Source: Coriobacteriia bacterium (GTDB lineage Bacteria > Actinomycetota > Coriobacteriia > Coriobacteriales > UBA8131). Taken from it: a stretch of 9,498 nt of DNA. The stretch spans positions 1 through 9,498 of the forward strand of contig WQXZ01000061.1 of the NCBI GenBank assembly GCA_009781525.1. The letters run 5' to 3'. Within the stretch, counting starts at the first letter, position 1. Each line of letters starts with the position of its first letter. The notes under the pieces are model-generated. The model did not search any database. It saw nothing but the letters and a program-made list of their open reading frames with translations, and was not told the origin of the DNA. Below are positions 6,934-9,498 of the stretch, piece after piece. The position numbers were made by a program, and so were the translations under genes.

Positions 6934-8172
6934 TTATTGCCCTCCAGTATCAAGAAGCTGTCTGATTCGAATCGCTGCCTCTCTCACAGCGCTATGGTTT
7001 CTATCTTTTGACACCAAGCCAGCAATCAGAGTGTCGTTTTCAGCTATTGCCGGAAAGTAAAAGCTGCACTCCTCCTGCCTGTCAGCAATAGAAGCCAGAA
7101 CCTTAAGCTGCGAAGCTTCAAGCCCAACCATCCGATTAACCTCGCGCTGATCTGTGGCGGCAATCACCAGCAAGGGTTCAACTGCCGAAACATCGCCATG
7201 TTCATATTCCCGATTGATCAGACGAACCCGCTCCTGCGCAACCAACTCCTTTATGTATTCGGTTACCTGGGGAGAAATAATCGTTACCAGAGCATTGAAT
7301 CTAAGCAGACTACGGATACGCCTCTCAGCAATCGCACCGCCACCGATGACCAGAACAGGCTTGTTTGTTATCTCAATAAAAATCGGAAAGAAAGGGTTTG
7401 GCGCATTCTTCAACCCGAAACCAGCCAGTATCTGATCAAAGCTGTCTCCAGCTTCAGGCGTGGATCGGGATATCACTATCACCTGTACCCCTAAGGCCAG
7501 CGCAGCTGAGATCTTATCCTCAAAACCTCCGATATCTCCGGAGTCTTTGGTTACCAGCCAGCCAGCCTGACTGCTTTTGAGCATAGCTGTGTTGATTTCC
7601 TTGCTGAAAGGGCCTTGCATGCAGATCAGATGTGATGCCTGAAAGCCAAGGTCAAGGGTCTTCTGCAACGAGTCAAGCATTGGTAGTATGCGAACGAAAC
7701 AGCGCTCAGCATAATTTATCAACTGGGTGAAAGGCTCCAGTTCTTTGCTGCCAATGGTAAGAAGAATCGACTCTGCTGAGTTTTCAAGTATTTCAACTGC
7801 GGCTTGGACAGTGTTGACATAAGTCACGCCATCGCTGACTTGACCGGCAGGGCGGAGTAGCCGGAAGTACTCGATATTAACAGCTGCTGCTGCAGCCTTG
7901 ATGTTCTCAGTTACAACTGTCGCGTATGGATGGGTTGCATCGATTATCTTGTCGAAGCGCTCACTCGTGAAAAGCTCAACCATTTGTTCTTGCGAAAGAC
8001 GTCCTGCAATCACAGTCAGACCCGTCTGACTGCCCACAATTGACTCTGCTAGGTCACGACCGTAATCGGTTGCAACTGAGAGTGCGACTGAGTGACCGGC
8101 TTCAGCCAACAGCTTTGCCAGTTGGTGACCTTCGCTGGTGCCTCCGAAAATGAGCAGCTTCATCTTATGCAC
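6934..8172 (-). CDS. cobK: Fused (cobalt-)precorrin-6A reductase and precorrin-2 dehydrogenase (CobK/CbiJ-SirC)
   Basis: The 412-residue protein has two oxidoreductase halves. Residues 4-250 are CobK/CbiJ, which reduces precorrin-6A or its cobalt form. They show FGGTSEG (9-15), IDATHPYA (77-84), TIGSKEL (139-145), QGPFSKEIN (186-194) and LVTKDSGDIGGFEDKI (206-221). Residues about 261-408 are a SirC/Met8-type domain that oxidises precorrin-2 to sirohydrochlorin. They show PIFIEI, the nucleotide loop VIGGGAIAERR (275-285), IAATDQREVN (337-346) and CSFYFPAI (369-376). The SirC part is short and lacks the C-terminal helical domain found in CysG and Met8. The two halves act at widely separated steps. 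A GTG at 8172 (AGGTG 5 nt upstream) and an ATG at 8163 are both possible starts; the conserved fold begins at residue 5, so either gives an intact enzyme. The fusion begins 8 nt after cobJ. Confidence 0.93.
   Translation of the reverse strand: MHKMKLLIFGGTSEGHQLAKLLAEAGHSVALSVATDYGRDLAESIVGSQTGLTVIAGRLSQEQMVELFTSERFDKIIDATHPYATVVTENIKAAAAAVNIEYFRLLRPAGQVSDGVTYVNTVQAAVEILENSAESILLTIGSKELEPFTQLINYAERCFVRILPMLDSLQKTLDLGFQASHLICMQGPFSKEINTAMLKSSQAGWLVTKDSGDIGGFEDKISAALALGVQVIVISRSTPEAGDSFDQILAGFGLKNAPNPFFPIFIEITNKPVLVIGGGAIAERRIRSLLRFNALVTIISPQVTEYIKELVAQERVRLINREYEHGDVSAVEPLLVIAATDQREVNRMVGLEASQLKVLASIADRQEECSFYFPAIAENDTLIAGLVSKDRNHSAVREAAIRIRQLLDTGGQ
6940..6945 (-). promoter_or_regulatory. Ribosome binding site of hemC
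   Basis: GGAGGG lies 8 nt upstream of the hemC ATG, inside the last codons of the cobK-sirC fusion. It fixes the hemC start. Confidence 0.75.
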
Positions 8173-8180
8173 AACATCAC

Positions 8181-8912
8181 CTAGACCTGATACCCGCGGG
8201 CAGTAACAAGTTTGTTGTTTATAACTGATGTAAAGCTATTACCGATAATCACGGTAGTCAGCATGTCCACTGGCTCATCAGCCAGTTCGCCAAGCAGGCA
8301 GAGCTTGATAGTTGAGTCGTCGCCACGAAAAGCGTTTCTGACATATCCACAGGCGGTGTCTGCTGGTTTGTGGCGAAGCATTATTTTGCAGGCTCTGCTT
8401 AGATAATCACTTCGTGTTTTGCTTTGCGGGTTGTAAAGACAGATAACCATATCGGTTTGTGAAACAGCTTCAAGCCGGCTTTTGATGGTAGTCCAGGGAG
8501 TCAGGTGGTCGCTTAGGCTTATGACGGCAAAGTCATTGGTTAAAGGAGAGCCTAGAAGAGCAGCAGCGGCGATAGCAGCTGTGATGCCAGGTACCACGAC
8601 TATCTCGATCTCAGGATATGCTTCTGCCAGTTGAAAAAGCAGCCCCGCCATGCCATAGATACCTGAGTCTCCGCTACAGACAACTGCGACAGTGTTGCCT
8701 AGTAAAGCTTCATCAATTGCTTCCTGGCAGCGCTCAACTTCTCCGCGCATGCCAGTACTGATGGTTCGCTTGCCCGCCAACAACTCGGGGATCAGTTCCA
8801 TATAGCTGGTGTAGCCAACTATCACATCTGACTGCTCAATAGCAGACGCTGCCATTGGCGCCATCAAGGTTGAGTTACCTGGTCCAAGTCCGACTGCGAA
8901 AATCTTCATCAT
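8181..8912 (-). CDS. cobJ: Precorrin-3B/cobalt-factor III C17-methyltransferase CobJ/CbiH
   Basis: This S-adenosylmethionine methyltransferase methylates C17 and drives ring contraction of the macrocycle. At 243 residues it is the standard single-domain form. Signatures are GLGPG (8-12), DVIVGYTSYMELI (29-41), SGDSGIYGMAG (80-90), PGITAAIAAAALLGSPL (108-124), DFAVISLSDHLTPW (127-140), YNPQSKTR (160-167) and TTVIIGNS (219-226), all matching the family strongly. There is no ferredoxin-like or nitrite-reductase-like extension, as some anaerobic CbiH proteins have. The coding sequence begins with two consecutive ATGs; the first directly follows the hemA stop (TAG-ATG) and the second, at 8909, has better spacing from AGGAAAGGG at 8916-8924. 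In this context the substrate is probably the cobalt form, which would make CbiH the functional name. Confidence 0.97.
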   Translation of the reverse strand: MMKIFAVGLGPGNSTLMAPMAASAIEQSDVIVGYTSYMELIPELLAGKRTISTGMRGEVERCQEAIDEALLGNTVAVVCSGDSGIYGMAGLLFQLAEAYPEIEIVVVPGITAAIAAAALLGSPLTNDFAVISLSDHLTPWTTIKSRLEAVSQTDMVICLYNPQSKTRSDYLSRACKIMLRHKPADTACGYVRNAFRGDDSTIKLCLLGELADEPVDMLTTVIIGNSFTSVINNKLVTARGYQV

Positions 8913-9498
8913 CTACCCTTTCCTACCTGCTGCTTGGCTCCACCTGGGAGTTACTTCAGCGCCATCTGCACCAATAGGAAGCAGCGCGTTTTTATTCAGA
9001 AGTCTTTTGCTTTTATTCCAGTTGGCAAAGCGTGCCAGGTTTTTCTTGATAAGAGCGTCTATCATCTCCAGGCTTTCGGGTGATAAGGTTTTAGCCTCGC
9101 TGGCTATATCGTCAACAGTCAGCAGAGTCACACCAGCCATGTCGCCAACCTGCGCCTCGACGTCGCGGGGAACAGCAAGGTCTATTACTATCTCTGGTAG
9201 CTTTGAGCAGGCTGCCAGGTCTTCGGTGCGAACCGTGAAGTGGTTGCTGGTTGTAGCGCTGACGACAATGTCAGCCTGGTTAATCACCTGATAACGGCTT
9301 GAATAGTTGATGGTGTATGCGCCAGGCGGAACCTCGACAACACCGCGACGATACTCGCGAATGGTCACAGTGACGACCGCCCCAGCCTGAACAAGCAGGG
9401 TGGCAACATGCCTGCCTACCACGCCATTGCCGATTACCACGACCCGCTTACCTTCAAGCTGCACCATCTGCTGTAGCTTCAGAATTGTCTCTTGCGAA
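8913..9498 (-). CDS. hemA: Glutamyl-tRNA reductase HemA, 3' part only (cut by the right edge)
   Basis: The reading frame is open to the right edge, giving 194 complete codons; an ATG at 9467 lies inside the gene and is not the real start. HemA reduces glutamyl-tRNA to glutamate-1-semialdehyde with NADPH. The N-terminal catalytic domain with its cysteine is outside the window. The NADPH-binding domain is visible: GKRVVVIGNGVVGR in residues 16-29 of the visible part, ADIVVSATTSNHFTV at 75-89, and VIDLAVPRDVEAQVG at 104-118, followed by the usual TVDD at 127-130. Only 64 residues follow TVDD, against roughly 100 or more in standard enzymes, so the helical dimerisation domain is represented by its first part only. 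No displaced remainder exists, because cobJ starts at the next base. Confidence 0.93.
   Translation of the reverse strand, partial: SQETILKLQQMVQLEGKRVVVIGNGVVGRHVATLLVQAGAVVTVTIREYRRGVVEVPPGAYTINYSSRYQVINQADIVVSATTSNHFTVRTEDLAACSKLPEIVIDLAVPRDVEAQVGDMAGVTLLTVDDIASEAKTLSPESLEMIDALIKKNLARFANWNKSKRLLNKNALLPIGADGAEVTPRWSQAAGRKG

Noticed and set aside
6695..7060. A plus-strand open frame spanning the hemC/cobK-sirC junction
   Set aside because: Although it covers a gene junction, both genes beneath it are strongly supported and separated by only 2 nt, so there is no space for an independent gene.
8173..8180. Possible regulatory site between cobJ and the cobK-sirC fusion
   Set aside because: The gap is only 8 nt and is explained as part of the ribosome binding region (AGGTG).
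9467..9498. ATG at 9467 as a true start of a short HemA-like protein
   Set aside because: The frame stays open upstream to the window edge (residues SQETILKLQQ), and that segment fits the linker leading into the HemA NADPH domain, so the gene is cut by the edge rather than naturally short at its N-terminus.
1..9498. Cobalamin riboswitch, terminator hairpins, CRISPR, tRNA or mobile-element remains
   Set aside because: I looked between and within genes on both strands. No gene-free stretch exceeds 10 nt, and I saw no repeat array, no transposase fragment and no hairpin followed by a T run.

Overview
The window is a solid block of tetrapyrrole and cobalamin (vitamin B12) biosynthesis genes. All ten genes lie on the minus strand, so transcription runs from the right edge to the left edge. 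In that order they are: hemA (glutamyl-tRNA reductase, 5' part cut off by the right edge), cobJ/cbiH, a cobK/cbiJ-sirC fusion, hemC, a cobA-hemD fusion, hemB, hemL, a short cbiX, cbiE-cbiT (cobL-like) and cbiA (3' part cut off by the left edge). Junctions range from an 11-nt overlap to a 10-nt gap, so there is no intergenic space. I see no promoter, riboswitch, terminator, RNA gene, repeat or mobile element. This looks like an internal piece of one long operon whose control region lies beyond the right edge.

The genes encode two interlocked pathways. HemA and HemL form the C5 route from glutamyl-tRNA to 5-aminolevulinate. HemB, HemC and the HemD domain take this to uroporphyrinogen III. The CobA domain methylates it to precorrin-2, the SirC domain oxidises that to sirohydrochlorin, and CbiX can insert cobalt (or iron for siroheme). 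CbiH, CbiE, CbiT, CbiJ and CbiA are later corrin-ring steps of the oxygen-independent, early-cobalt route. CbiL, CbiF, CbiG, CbiD and CbiC are needed for a full corrin ring but are absent here; they are presumably nearby. No committed heme gene (hemE onward) is present, so the common trunk appears wired to B12 and possibly siroheme rather than to protoheme.

The organism is a bacterium. The early-cobalt route, the C5 pathway, the CobA-HemD fusion and the style of the HemA and SirC sequences (a GNG nucleotide loop in HemA; a KDRNH-type motif in SirC) resemble anaerobic Bacillota (Clostridia or Negativicutes) most closely. This is inferred from memory of the families, with base composition roughly balanced by eye; an anaerobic actinobacterium is not excluded.

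The least ordinary points are the fusion of two non-consecutive oxidoreductases (CbiJ and SirC), a HemA whose C-terminal dimerisation region is only about half the usual length, and a minimal single-domain CbiX. I do not see an undescribed kind of system: this is a compact, recognisable biosynthetic operon with some unusual protein architectures.
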